From the NCBI GenBank assembly GCA_024102975.1, contig JAGFJD010000087.1, positions 1-33,318 on the forward strand: a DNA stretch of 33,318 nt. The letters are read 5' to 3'. The notes under the pieces were generated by a model that worked only from the letters and a program-made list of their open reading frames with translations, did not search any database and was not told where the DNA came from. The translations under genes were made by a program, and so were the position numbers. Shown piece by piece: positions 7,689-15,310 of this stretch (the first letter of the stretch is position 1; each line of letters opens with the position of its first letter). Source of the DNA: Phaeodactylibacter sp. Lineage in GTDB: Bacteria > Bacteroidota > Bacteroidia > Chitinophagales > Saprospiraceae.

Positions 7689-7812
7689 CAGGAACGTTGA
7701 GGAAAGCCTACGTAAGCAGACACAGAATAACCATATAACAATTGCCCCAGGAACAGAGCTGCCAAGCCATGCTTTCGAAGCAGCTTTAGTTACAATAAGT
7801 GTGTCCAGCTAC

Positions 7813-8612
7813 TTACCCCGCTTTTACGAACAGTTTGCTGACGCTGGCCTGGCCGGCACTCAGCCGCAACAGGTATACTCCCGGCGGCAGTTCCTGCACC
7901 GCCAACTGTTCGGCGAACAGGCCTTCGGGTTGTGCCGGGTAGATTTTGGCTTGGATCAGCCGCCCGTCCTGGTTGTACATTTCCAGGAGGCGCCGCCGTT
8001 GGTGGACTTCAGCACGCCGGTGGAGTTGTTGTGCCAGCCATCGCCGTCGCCGGTGGCGATGTAGATGGTATTGGGGTTGGTGGGGTGTACTACGATGCCG
8101 GAGACACCCAGTACGATGTGGTCGTCGAGCAGGCAGGACCAGGAGGCGCCGCCGTCCGGCGTCTTCCAGATGCCGCCGCCGGCAGCTCCCACGTAGATGA
8201 TGTTGTTGTTGGTAGGGTGAAAGGCAATGCAGTTGATGCGCCCCAGGCCATGGTAGCCTCCGGAGGCGGCGCTGGGGCCCAGGGGCATCCAGTCGCCGGT
8301 GGGCGAGCGGAAGCCGACGCCGCCGTCCTCGTGTCCTTTCAGGTATTTTTCCCATTCTACCCGGGTGATGTCAGCGGGAGGGAAAGTGCCGTTCGCGTTC
8401 ACGCGGTTCTGCCAGTACCACTCCCAGCGGCGGAACGGCTTGTACCCCCGGCCCCGCTCGATTTCCTTGTCTTTCCAATAGTCATCGAATGCGCGTTGGG
8501 CTTCGAAAAAGTTAGGATTGGGCCCGCGCAGGGCTTCCATCCAGGGCTGTGCCTGGGCCAGTGACATCCAGGAGAGGATAACCAGAATGAGGAGTGGCCG
8601 GAAAAAATTCAT
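7813..8612 (-). pseudogene. Deleted, frameshifted T9SS cargo protein with sortilin/BNR-like repeats
   Basis: Reading starts at ATG 8612 with a signal peptide (LLILVILSWMSLAQAQ), followed by BNR/VPS10-like segments such as GGIWKTPDGGASW and GVLKSTNGGASW. Near 7985 the frame carrying the repeats runs out. The adjacent frame then carries the typical end of a T9SS C-terminal sorting domain (LPPGVYLLRLSAGQ, ending in SKLFVKAG) down to TAA at 7815-7813. Intact relatives have many more repeats, so an internal deletion joined the third repeat to the sorting domain out of frame. The retained start, repeats and tail show it was once a secreted protein; the present gene cannot make a sorted product unless the shift is a sequencing error. 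Confidence 0.75.
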
Positions 8613-8652
8613 GTCAACAGGGTTTGAAATGGTGAAAAATGTTACTTTAAAT

Positions 8653-8697
8653 AATAAGTTCGACGTCAAGGCGTGGACTCCGAATGTCGAACTTATT
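8653..8697. repeat. 12-bp perfect inverted repeat upstream of the pseudogene
   Basis: AATAAGTTCGAC (8653-8664) pairs with GTCGAACTTATT (8686-8697) around a 21-base loop. It lies 41 bp upstream of the pseudogene start. It could be a leader hairpin or a small repeat; nothing decides between them. Confidence 0.6.
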
Positions 8698-8772
8698 TTT
8701 ATCACTTCTAAGCCTATAGTGAGCGAAAGGTGGGCGGCGTACCCGGCGAGGAGGATGTTTTTTAAAAAATAT

Positions 8773-8801
8773 TTGTATAACCTTTTCAGGCAGTAACTTT
8801 G
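8773..8801 (+). promoter_or_regulatory. Bacteroidota-type promoter of the thioredoxin/MsrA-like gene
   Basis: TTG at 8773-8775, an 18-bp spacer and a perfect -7 box TAACTTTG at 8794-8801 precede the start codon at 8823 by 21 bp. Confidence 0.65.
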
Positions 8802-8822
8802 GAACTCTAATTCACGGCAACT

Positions 8823-9842
8823 ATGCGTTTATCTTCCTTATTCCCGATCCTGTTATTCTTCTTTTCCTGCAGCCGCTCTGCCCTTTCCAACCCGCCCGAG
8901 GAACTGGGCAAGGTCGATTGGCTGCGCGATTTTGACCAGGGCCTGGAGCGGGCCTCCCTCGAAGACAAGCCCGTGTTCCTCCTTTTCCAGGAGGTGCCCG
9001 GCTGTGCCACCTGCCGAAACTACGGCAACGAGGTGCTCAGCCATCCCCTCATCGTGGAGGCGATCGAGACGCTCTTCGTGCCGGTAGCCATCTTCAACAA
9101 CAAGGGCGGCAAGGACGCCGGGGTGCTGCGCTACTACGACGAGCCCTCCTGGAACAACCCGGTGGTGCGCATCGTGGATTACGACCGGCTGGACATCGTT
9201 CCGCGGGTCAGCGGCAATTACTCTCAGCTGGGCGTGGTGCAGGCCATGGTGTTTGCGCTGGAACGGCGCGGCAGGGCCATTCCAGCCTATCTGCAATTGC
9301 TCTGCGAAGAACTGCAGGCCCGGCAGCAGGGCACCGAAACGACTACCCTCTCCATGTACTGTTTCTGGACGGGCGAAAAGGCGCTGGGGCAGCTGGAGGG
9401 CGTGGTCGCCACTGAAGCCGGTTTCATGGACGGGCGGGAAGTGGTGCAGGTGACCTACAATCCTAAAAGCATTTCATTTGAAAAACTGGTGAAAGCGGGC
9501 CAACAGGCGCGGTGCGCCGACCGGGTGTACGCCCACGACGAAATTCAGAAGGCTGCCGCATCGGCCGTGCTGGGGGAGGGCAGGGCAGGCTCAAAATCAT
9601 CTTTTCGCCCGGACCGGGCGCCCAAGTACTACCTTTCCAAAACCCACTACCGCTTTGTGCCCATGTTCCCTCTGCAGGCCGCCCGCGCCAATGCGCTGAT
9701 CGGGCAGGGGAAATCGCCGGAGGGGGTGTTGTCGCCCAGGCAGGTAGCGCTGGCCCGGCAGGCGAAAGACCAGCCTGGGGAAAAATGGGAAAATGCGATC
9801 GGGAAGGATATGATGGAGGCCTGGAGGTGGGAGGGGAGGTAG
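8823..9842 (+). CDS. Lipoprotein with thioredoxin-like and MsrA-like domains
   Basis: A 339-residue protein. A short hydrophobic leader ends at FFFSC with Cys16 as the probable lipid-modified residue. Residues about 33-150 look like a thioredoxin-like fold: DKPVFLLFQ leads into EVPGCATCRNYG, with a redox pair C61/C64 (CATC instead of CGPC). Residues about 173-235 resemble MsrA: MYCFWTGEKALGQLEGV puts C180 at the place of the catalytic cysteine (family GCFWG-E), and EVVQVTYNPKSISFEKLV matches the following MsrA strand and helix. The glycine before CFW is replaced by Tyr and the segment between the two motifs is short, so activity is uncertain. It may be a surface or periplasmic protein-repair or thiol-redox factor (inference). 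Confidence 0.65.
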   Translation: MRLSSLFPILLFFFSCSRSALSNPPEELGKVDWLRDFDQGLERASLEDKPVFLLFQEVPGCATCRNYGNEVLSHPLIVEAIETLFVPVAIFNNKGGKDAGVLRYYDEPSWNNPVVRIVDYDRLDIVPRVSGNYSQLGVVQAMVFALERRGRAIPAYLQLLCEELQARQQGTETTTLSMYCFWTGEKALGQLEGVVATEAGFMDGREVVQVTYNPKSISFEKLVKAGQQARCADRVYAHDEIQKAAASAVLGEGRAGSKSSFRPDRAPKYYLSKTHYRFVPMFPLQAARANALIGQGKSPEGVLSPRQVALARQAKDQPGEKWENAIGKDMMEAWRWEGR

Positions 9843-9853
9843 TGCGCGGGGTT

Positions 9854-9903
9854 GTGTACGATGTACGGGCCAAGCGGAGGCATGGCGCAGTGTACGATGT
9901 ACG
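9854..9903 (+). repeat. Two direct copies of GTGTACGATGTACG
   Basis: The 14-mer occurs at 9854-9867 and 9890-9903, 36 bp apart, in the gap after the thioredoxin-like gene. Each copy contains the near-palindrome GTACGATGTAC. The function is unknown. Confidence 0.7.
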
Positions 9904-9986
9904 TAGCACCATCTGGCCGGCCAACCCTGGAGTGGCAGCCGGAAATGTCGTTTCAGAGCTGGCCCTAATAATCACAAAAGGAGATA

Positions 9987-10397
9987 GTGAAACAGCAAAT
10001 AGTACACATCGCACTGGTAGTACGGGACTACGATGAAGCCATCGAATTCTACACAAAAAAGCTGGATTTCAGGCTGGTGGAAGACACCCGGATCGATGAC
10101 GGCAAGCGATGGGTTCTGGTCGCCCCGCCGGGCGCCCGGGAATGCGCACTGCTGCTGGCCAAAGCCGCCAATGAAAAGCAACTGGCAAGCGTAGGCAACC
10201 AAACGGGCGGGCGCGTTTTCCTTTTCCTGTTCACGGACGACTTTTGGAGGGATTACGCAAAGATGAGCGGGCGGGGGATTCGATTCGTCAGGCCGCCCCG
10301 GGAAGAAGCATACGGAACCGTCGCTGTATTTGAAGACCTGTATGGCAATTTGTGGGATTTGCTGGAACCTAATGAAAATAATAGAGGGGTTTTGTAA
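9987..10397 (+). CDS. VOC family (glyoxalase/bleomycin-resistance fold) protein
   Basis: A 136-residue single-module VOC protein with the paired beta-alpha-beta-beta-beta motifs: residues 4-33 (IVHIALVVRDYDEAIEFYTK) and a second half ending in TVAVFEDLYGNLWDLLEP. His7 and the Glu of AVFEDLYGN are the usual metal-ligand positions. Such proteins include glyoxalase I-like lyases, dioxygenases and antibiotic-binding proteins; the substrate cannot be told from sequence. The start is GTG at 9987, supported by an AGGAG stretch (9979-9983) a few bases upstream, unusual for Bacteroidota. It stands alone between repeat-bearing gaps. Confidence 0.85.
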   Translation: MKQQIVHIALVVRDYDEAIEFYTKKLDFRLVEDTRIDDGKRWVLVAPPGARECALLLAKAANEKQLASVGNQTGGRVFLFLFTDDFWRDYAKMSGRGIRFVRPPREEAYGTVAVFEDLYGNLWDLLEPNENNRGVL

Positions 10398-10405
10398 CTA
10401 TTTAC

Positions 10406-10473
10406 CACATAGGCCACATCAGACAGTTCGGTGCCTATGTGCTCTACTGAGAAAACGCTATGTGCCCTATGTG
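10406..10473. repeat. CACATAGG-type inverted repeat
   Basis: CACATAGGCCACAT (10406-10419) pairs with ATGTGCCCTATGTG (10460-10473) with one mismatch, and further CTATGTG motifs lie inside. Half-copies of the motif occur near 19490 and 20225-20265. This is an intergenic repeat, not a gene. Confidence 0.65.
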
Positions 10474-10525
10474 ATTAAACAAAAGGCCCAGGAGCCTTTC
10501 GAAAATGAAACCTTCCCCAGCCAGA

Positions 10526-10556
10526 TTGTATTCCTGCGACAAATCCCCTATCTTGG
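10526..10556 (+). promoter_or_regulatory. Probable promoter of the Uma2-family gene
   Basis: TTG at 10526-10528, a 20-bp spacer and TATCTTGG at 10549-10556 (one mismatch to TAnnTTTG) lie 25 bp before the start codon at 10581. Confidence 0.45.
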
Positions 10557-10580
10557 AACAACTAAAAAATCAGCATAACC

Positions 10581-11201
10581 ATGCCCGCAGAGGTAGCCAC
10601 TGAAAGCAAAGCGTTGATCGTCAATGACATGGTCATCAAGGGGTTGATCCCCAGGATGGAAATGGACGACTTTTATGCCTTTTGCGCGCTCAATCAAGAG
10701 CTTCGCATCGAACGCGATAGCGAAGGAAATGTCATCATTATGCCCCCAGTTTATACAGAAACCGGTTTTTACGAAGGAGAAGCCTTTGGCGAATTAAGGT
10801 CCTGGAACAAGAAGAATGGCAACCCCGGCCGGGTGTTCAGCCCCTCCGCCGGCTTCACCCTGCCCAACGGCGCGGTACGTTCTGTCGATGCCTCCTGGCT
10901 ATCCAAAGAAAAATGGGACGCGCTCAGCAAAGAGGAAAGGAAGAGCTTTGCCCCGGTAGTTCCTGAATTTATTATCGAAATCCGCTCCGGCACGGATAAG
11001 GAAGACAAGCTGTACGAGAAAATGGAAGAGTGGATCGAAAACGGCACCCTGCTGGCCTGGCTGATCGACCCCATACTGGAACAGGCGCGCGTATATCGGG
11101 CGGATGGGTCCATTTCGGTTATTAAAAGTTTTGAGGAGGCGCTTTCCGGCGAGGAAGTGTTGCCTGGCTTCACGTTTGAACTAAACAGCCTTAAACCATA
11201 A
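10581..11201 (+). CDS. Uma2 family protein (DUF820, PD-(D/E)XK nuclease fold)
   Basis: A 206-residue protein matching the Uma2 family in length and layout: a short N-terminal part, the hydrophobic segment around FSPSAGFTLPNGAVRSVDASW carrying the family Asp, and the VPEFIIEIRSGTDKEDKLYEKMEEW block, where Glu and a downstream Lys complete a restriction-endonuclease-like active site. Members are abundant in Cyanobacteria and some Bacteroidota, often near mobile DNA; the biological role is unclear. It converges with the unknown exported protein, 5 bp apart. Confidence 0.88.
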   Translation: MPAEVATESKALIVNDMVIKGLIPRMEMDDFYAFCALNQELRIERDSEGNVIIMPPVYTETGFYEGEAFGELRSWNKKNGNPGRVFSPSAGFTLPNGAVRSVDASWLSKEKWDALSKEERKSFAPVVPEFIIEIRSGTDKEDKLYEKMEEWIENGTLLAWLIDPILEQARVYRADGSISVIKSFEEALSGEEVLPGFTFELNSLKP

Positions 11202-11206
11202 CAGAA

Positions 11207-12856
11207 TTATCCCCCCATTTGCGACCTGGCCCACTTGATATACATCCTGACCTGCTCTTCCAGCTTGCGCAACGTATTCAACCTTATATCTTCTGTACAG
11301 GCTTTTTGCCACGCCTGCTCCCGGTCATCCAGGGCTTTGAATTTTAACCGGTACGCGGCTTTCTCTTCCTGCGTGAGTAGCTCCATAGCCTCATACTTCG
11401 CTTCTATGGCTTTCCTTTCCTCTTTCTGCCGGTTGTTGAGCGAGTCCCGTTCCTGCCGGGGTAGGTCTTTCAGCTTATTCCACGCATACTGCTCAAACAG
11501 GGCCTTCATTTCGGCTTGCCGCTGCGCCAGGATCTCTTTGGTCATCCCGTTTTCCCGGCTGTACTCTTCCCATAACCGGTTCCGTTCCTCCTGCAGCAGC
11601 TTTCCTTCTTTTTGCAGATCCTCCGACAGGTTGCCATTATGTATGATCATCACCGGGTCTCTCAAACTTATGGGAGCGATGAACTGAGTGCCGTCCTCAT
11701 TCTTTTCATCTATGCGGCGCGCCTCGCTCAGGGACACAAAATTCCGGTCGTGGCAGGCATCCAATGGTTCCAGGTTGTCGAGCCATTGTTCTGGCGGATA
11801 GGCCTTCATGATACCGAGCTTCAACTCCTGGTAGGCCGTATCTTTGTGCAAGAGGTAGGAGCCGTTGTTGTAGTTCAAAAACTCAATGAGCGCCAGGTAT
11901 CTTTCAATAAAGTCTTTGTTGGGCCCAATGCTCTTTAACTGGCTCACTGCGGCCGAAACCTTCCCGTAAAATTCGTCCGTATAATAGGCGTGCCTTCTCA
12001 GGCTGTGGATATAACTCCATAAGATTCGCTTTTCCACCGAATCTTCAAACCGGCTGTCAATATGCCGGGAAATGTCAACGTGCAAACCTTCTTCCTCCTT
12101 GATGCCCTGGCGATAAGCATCCAGGCTGTACTGAAGGTGGCAGGTGTTAAACCTTTCCTCACTTTCTTCCCGGGGAGCAAGCTCCGAGAGTTGATCGGCA
12201 TAAGCTCTTTCCAGTGCCGTCGGCCGGTAGCGGGTCAATTCTTCTATATACGCCGCCTTATCTTCCAGAAAACGACGAAACTCCTCCGCCCTGCGCTCCA
12301 CGGACTGCTTTACATTGTATTGCAGATCGTATTTTCCGTTCATCGCCGCTTCTGTTTCCAGGTAGCTCCTCTGCGGGTAACTACCTATGGTAAAGGATGT
12401 ATCCATATTGGCGTAATCCATGAACAGGAACCCTATTTTATCTTTGCGGCTGTAGCCATCCAGGTAAACGCCGATATTTTCGCCCTCCAGCCATACGTGC
12501 TCCTCCAGTTGAATGCCCGATTCCGCAAATGCCTTTCGTATAGCCTGGACCGCCTCTTCCGACTTTAACCGCTCGGGCAACCCCGTTCCGAAGCTTACCG
12601 GCCGATAGGGAACCTGGGCGTTCTCCAGTGGAAATGGGTTGTACAGCGTATCCGCCGGGGCCTGGCCCGAAAGTTCATTCCCGCTCAGCAGCAGGAAGCT
12701 GGCCAAACCGCCAGTCGAGGCCCATTTAATGAACTTATGGCTAAAGGGGTAAGGCCTGGTTTCCGGATGCAGCAACGGGTTTTTATCTTCGAAGGAGGGG
12801 TATTTCGGCTTGTATATCCGGCGGGCAGGCTGTACTTTCAATGGCTTCTTTTGCAT
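11207..12856 (-). CDS. Exported protein of unknown family, partner of a radical SAM maturase
   Basis: A 549-residue protein I do not recognise. It has an unusual 40-residue N-terminal extension rich in Pro, Lys, Tyr and Arg, followed by a hydrophobic stretch (about residues 42-59, ending LLLSG), which looks like a signal anchor or late signal peptide. The middle contains the short motifs VWLEGENIGVYLDGY and KIGFLFMDYANMDTSF. Residues about 420-549 are rich in Glu, Lys, Gln and Arg and probably form long helices or a coiled coil; the chain ends in Gly-Gly. Only a few cysteines occur. The start lies 2 bp after the radical SAM stop codon, so the two are surely co-transcribed and perhaps translationally coupled. 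It may be the substrate or delivery partner of that enzyme (inference). Confidence 0.75.
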   Translation of the reverse strand: MQKKPLKVQPARRIYKPKYPSFEDKNPLLHPETRPYPFSHKFIKWASTGGLASFLLLSGNELSGQAPADTLYNPFPLENAQVPYRPVSFGTGLPERLKSEEAVQAIRKAFAESGIQLEEHVWLEGENIGVYLDGYSRKDKIGFLFMDYANMDTSFTIGSYPQRSYLETEAAMNGKYDLQYNVKQSVERRAEEFRRFLEDKAAYIEELTRYRPTALERAYADQLSELAPREESEERFNTCHLQYSLDAYRQGIKEEEGLHVDISRHIDSRFEDSVEKRILWSYIHSLRRHAYYTDEFYGKVSAAVSQLKSIGPNKDFIERYLALIEFLNYNNGSYLLHKDTAYQELKLGIMKAYPPEQWLDNLEPLDACHDRNFVSLSEARRIDEKNEDGTQFIAPISLRDPVMIIHNGNLSEDLQKEGKLLQEERNRLWEEYSRENGMTKEILAQRQAEMKALFEQYAWNKLKDLPRQERDSLNNRQKEERKAIEAKYEAMELLTQEEKAAYRLKFKALDDREQAWQKACTEDIRLNTLRKLEEQVRMYIKWARSQMGG

Positions 12857-12858
12857 GG

Positions 12859-13995
12859 TCAGAGCGTTATTTCGAAGTGAGAGATGATGGGGTAGTCCTC
12901 ATTGTAGTGTTTGTGGATGAAGTGGTTGTTTCTGCTTTTCCATAGCTTATCCGCTGTTTTATCCACTATTTCAATGAGGATTTTTTCGTTGTAGCAAACA
13001 ACAGGCGAGGCCTGGTCAATCCGGCCGGTGCTCATAAAATTGATGCAGGAGCACCACTTGGAACAGCGGGATTCGAGCCTGCACCCGCAGCATTCCGGTT
13101 TTTCTTTCTCTGACTGCTCGTTCAAATGATGCCGGCATGCCGGGTCAAAGCCACTATTTACATGCCCTATCATAAACTCCGGAAGGGAATCCGTCTTGAC
13201 GAATTGAATGCAGGGGTACAATTCCCCGTTGGGAGCGATGGAAAATTGCTTTGTCCCGATGAGGCACCTTTCGTGCGCTGCCAGAGGTTTGTAGGTTCGC
13301 GAACGAATTCTTTCATCGAAGAAGCTGAGGTAAAACCGCTCATTTTTCTTCATCTTTTCGATGTACCACCGGGAGAGCTTTTGGTAGGACTTTTTGAGCA
13401 CAGCAAAATGTTCTACCTGCCAGTCTGCGGAATAGTCGAGCGTAGTGGTGATGTACCGGAACCCCAGGTTGAAGATATAGTCGACGGACTCACACAACTG
13501 GGAGGCGGTATCCGGAGACAGTACGCAGGTTACATTTGTTGCCGGATTATATCGAAGCATTATTTCAGCGGCCTTTTCTACTTTATGAGAAGTCGGTTTC
13601 CCTCCCGCATCGCGCCGGTGGGCATCGTGGACGTCGGGATGCCCGTCGATGCTAAGGGAAACAAAGACGCCGTGGGCGTAGAGTTTTTGCATCAAATCCT
13701 CGGTCAGCAAGGTGCCGTTGGTGCTCATGCGGCAGGAAACCAGCAGGCCGCCTTTTTTGCCCAAAGCATCGATGATATAAAATATCTTCTCTTTTTCGAT
13801 CAGGGGTTCCCCGCCAAAAAAAGTGATGTGAAGCTGGTTGGTTTTCAGTTTCTCCAGTTCCTTTTCTATAAAGGCAATGGATTGATCGATGGTGTCGTAA
13901 CTCATCGCCAGGGGGCGTTTTTCCCCGGTGTAGCAATAGGTGCATCGCAGATTGCAATGATGGGTCAGGTGAAAAGTGGCGGAGAGTGCGTTCAT
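12859..13995 (-). CDS. Radical SAM/SPASM protein, probable peptide or protein maturase
   Basis: A radical SAM enzyme of 378 residues when started at ATG 13995; an upstream in-frame ATG at 14049 would add 18 residues of unlikely sequence. C14-x3-C18-x2-C21 (HHCNLRCTYCYTGE) binds the SAM [4Fe-4S] cluster, and GGEP follows near residue 58. The C-terminal part has a complete SPASM set: C-x13-GELYPC, then CCGCRLESRCSKWC with C-x2-C-x5-C-x3-C spacing, then a last Cys in PVVCYNE. This architecture is shared by anaerobic sulfatase maturases and RiPP-modifying enzymes. No sulfatase and no short precursor gene is adjacent; the next gene is the 549-residue exported protein 2 bp downstream. Confidence 0.9.
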   Translation of the reverse strand: MNALSATFHLTHHCNLRCTYCYTGEKRPLAMSYDTIDQSIAFIEKELEKLKTNQLHITFFGGEPLIEKEKIFYIIDALGKKGGLLVSCRMSTNGTLLTEDLMQKLYAHGVFVSLSIDGHPDVHDAHRRDAGGKPTSHKVEKAAEIMLRYNPATNVTCVLSPDTASQLCESVDYIFNLGFRYITTTLDYSADWQVEHFAVLKKSYQKLSRWYIEKMKKNERFYLSFFDERIRSRTYKPLAAHERCLIGTKQFSIAPNGELYPCIQFVKTDSLPEFMIGHVNSGFDPACRHHLNEQSEKEKPECCGCRLESRCSKWCSCINFMSTGRIDQASPVVCYNEKILIEIVDKTADKLWKSRNNHFIHKHYNEDYPIISHFEITL

Positions 13996-14082
13996 ATCAA
14001 TTTTTTTAAGAAACAGGCGCGGTTTAGCCCTGCGAAATTCAGGAGCCAATAATGTCAGGAGGGCTGGCTACCCTGCACTTTG

Positions 14083-14511
14083 TCAGCTTTCGTTTTCCCG
14101 GGTCTTCAGATAATTCTCTGGAGTAAACACGGCAATTCCGGACCTGGAATAATCCTTGACATTTCTTGTTATAATGGCTTCTATGCCTTTTATCGTCATT
14201 GCTGTAGAGTATTGAATGGAGTCTTCATAATCTTTAAAATCGTTTCGCAATGCTTGCATTATTTCCTTCTTTGTAGTGCCAATTATTTCTGTAATTTCTA
14301 CCAATTCCCCAATAACTTCCAGTGTTTTCTTATGCCCTAAATATTTTCTGACAATGTAATAAATGTTATTGATGCTTACTGCGGATAGGTGTAATTGAAC
14401 TTCTCCTTGCTCATTCAGTTCAAACAATTCGCTCGCAGGACTTGCAAATGGTTTTCTATCTGTGAAAAAATCAATCACTACGTCCGAATCTATGAATAAT
14501 TTATTTCTCAT
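14083..14511 (-). CDS. PIN-domain toxin (VapC-like ribonuclease)
   Basis: A 142-residue PIN-domain protein, expected to be a metal-dependent ribonuclease that blocks growth when unpaired. The N-terminal FIDSDVVIDFF supplies the first acidic residue (D8), the central acidic cluster is NDFKDYEDSIQ, and the distal ITRNVKDY supplies the last Asp. Its start overlaps the end of the antitoxin gene by 11 bp, as in many toxin-antitoxin pairs. The base composition is clearly richer in A and T than in the genes to the right. Confidence 0.88.
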   Translation of the reverse strand: MRNKLFIDSDVVIDFFTDRKPFASPASELFELNEQGEVQLHLSAVSINNIYYIVRKYLGHKKTLEVIGELVEITEIIGTTKKEIMQALRNDFKDYEDSIQYSTAMTIKGIEAIITRNVKDYSRSGIAVFTPENYLKTRENES

Positions 14512-14755
14512 ATTTCTTGGCCAATTCCTCGGCTAATACTTTTTTGAAATCAATTGGTTCATCTGTTTTTATTATCCCTCTTAACCGTTGTATTCGGGGT
14601 GACAACTTTTCAGGTTCTATTTTTCGCCTGTCTTTAGTTATTAATTTGAAATAATTTTCAACCATGTCAGACAAACTCTGGCCCTTCTCTTTTGCGTATT
14701 TTTTAGCTACCTGGATGACCTCTTCCTCTATGGTCAATGTTAACTTGGTATTCAT
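14501..14755 (-). CDS. Antitoxin of the PIN toxin (DUF6364-like)
   Basis: A short protein of 84 residues when started at ATG 14755 (MNTKLTLTIEEEVI), or 89 from ATG 14770. The N-terminal strand followed by EEEVIQVAKKYAKEKGQSLSDMVENYF is a ribbon-helix-helix-like DNA-binding unit, and the basic C-terminal half would wrap the toxin. The ATG at 14755 fits better because the promoter -7 box at 14768-14775 overlaps the upstream start. Confidence 0.82.
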   Translation of the reverse strand: MNTKLTLTIEEEVIQVAKKYAKEKGQSLSDMVENYFKLITKDRRKIEPEKLSPRIQRLRGIIKTDEPIDFKKVLAEELAKKYEK

Positions 14756-14767
14756 GGTGTTTTTATT

Positions 14768-14806
14768 CAAAAATACGTGTTTTCTCTGAAATAATCAACA
14801 CGTGTT
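14768..14806 (-). promoter_or_regulatory. Toxin-antitoxin promoter with palindromic operator
   Basis: On the minus strand a perfect -7 box TATTTTTG (14775-14768) lies 20 bp from a TTG -33 element (14798-14796). The perfect 10-bp palindrome AACACGTGTT (14797-14806) overlaps the -33 element, and a related half-site ACGTGTTTTCTCT starts at 14775 and is repeated as ACGTGTTCTCT from 14800. This is the layout expected if the antitoxin represses its own promoter. Confidence 0.7.
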
Positions 14807-14932
14807 CTCTAATGAACGCTATGGCGCCTTCAATTTAAACAGGACATGCCAATTTTCCGATAAAGTTGGATTCTCAGAATTCCGGCGCTTCATCTTCCAT
14901 ATATAATTATCCATTTTTTACGCTGATGCCTC

Positions 14933-15298
14933 TTATGCAACGCGCAAAATCTTCTCCATCTTCCGCCCTTTCGCCAATTCATCCACCAGCTTGTCCAAAT
15001 ACCTTACTTGTTGTGTTAAGGGGTTTTCGATCTCTTCCACCCGATAGCCACAGATCACTCCTGTAATGAGGTGAGCATTGGGGTTTAAAGCGGCATGTTG
15101 AAAGAATGTTTCAAAAGTCGCTTTTGCTTCAATGAGTTCCTGCAGTTTTTTTTCATCAAAACCGGTTAACCACTCGATGACCTGATGCAATTCTTCTTTT
15201 GTCCTGCCTTTCTTCTCGGCTTTTGTGATATAGTGTGGATATACCGAAGCGAATGTCATTTTCGCAATACGTTCATCGTGTTTGCTGGTGTTGTTCAT
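14933..15298 (-). CDS. DUF2200 family protein
   Basis: A 121-residue protein matching DUF2200 proteins along its whole length: [23 protein letters not shown] near the N-terminus, [13 protein letters not shown] in the middle, and [31 protein letters not shown] at the end. It is cytoplasmic and of unknown function. It sits in the AT-rich patch between the toxin-antitoxin pair and a decayed dehydrogenase gene. Confidence 0.88.
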   Translation of the reverse strand: MNNTSKHDERIAKMTFASVYPHYITKAEKKGRTKEELHQVIEWLTGFDEKKLQELIEAKATFETFFQHAALNPNAHLITGVICGYRVEEIENPLTQQVRYLDKLVDELAKGRKMEKILRVA

Positions 15299-15310
15299 GC
15301 CTTTTAAAGT

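Noticed and set aside
14050-14082. Short RiPP precursor upstream of the radical SAM gene
   Set aside because: Only 33 bp (87 bp with the later start) separate the toxin and the enzyme, and no start codon with a useful frame is present; the gap downstream is 2 bp.
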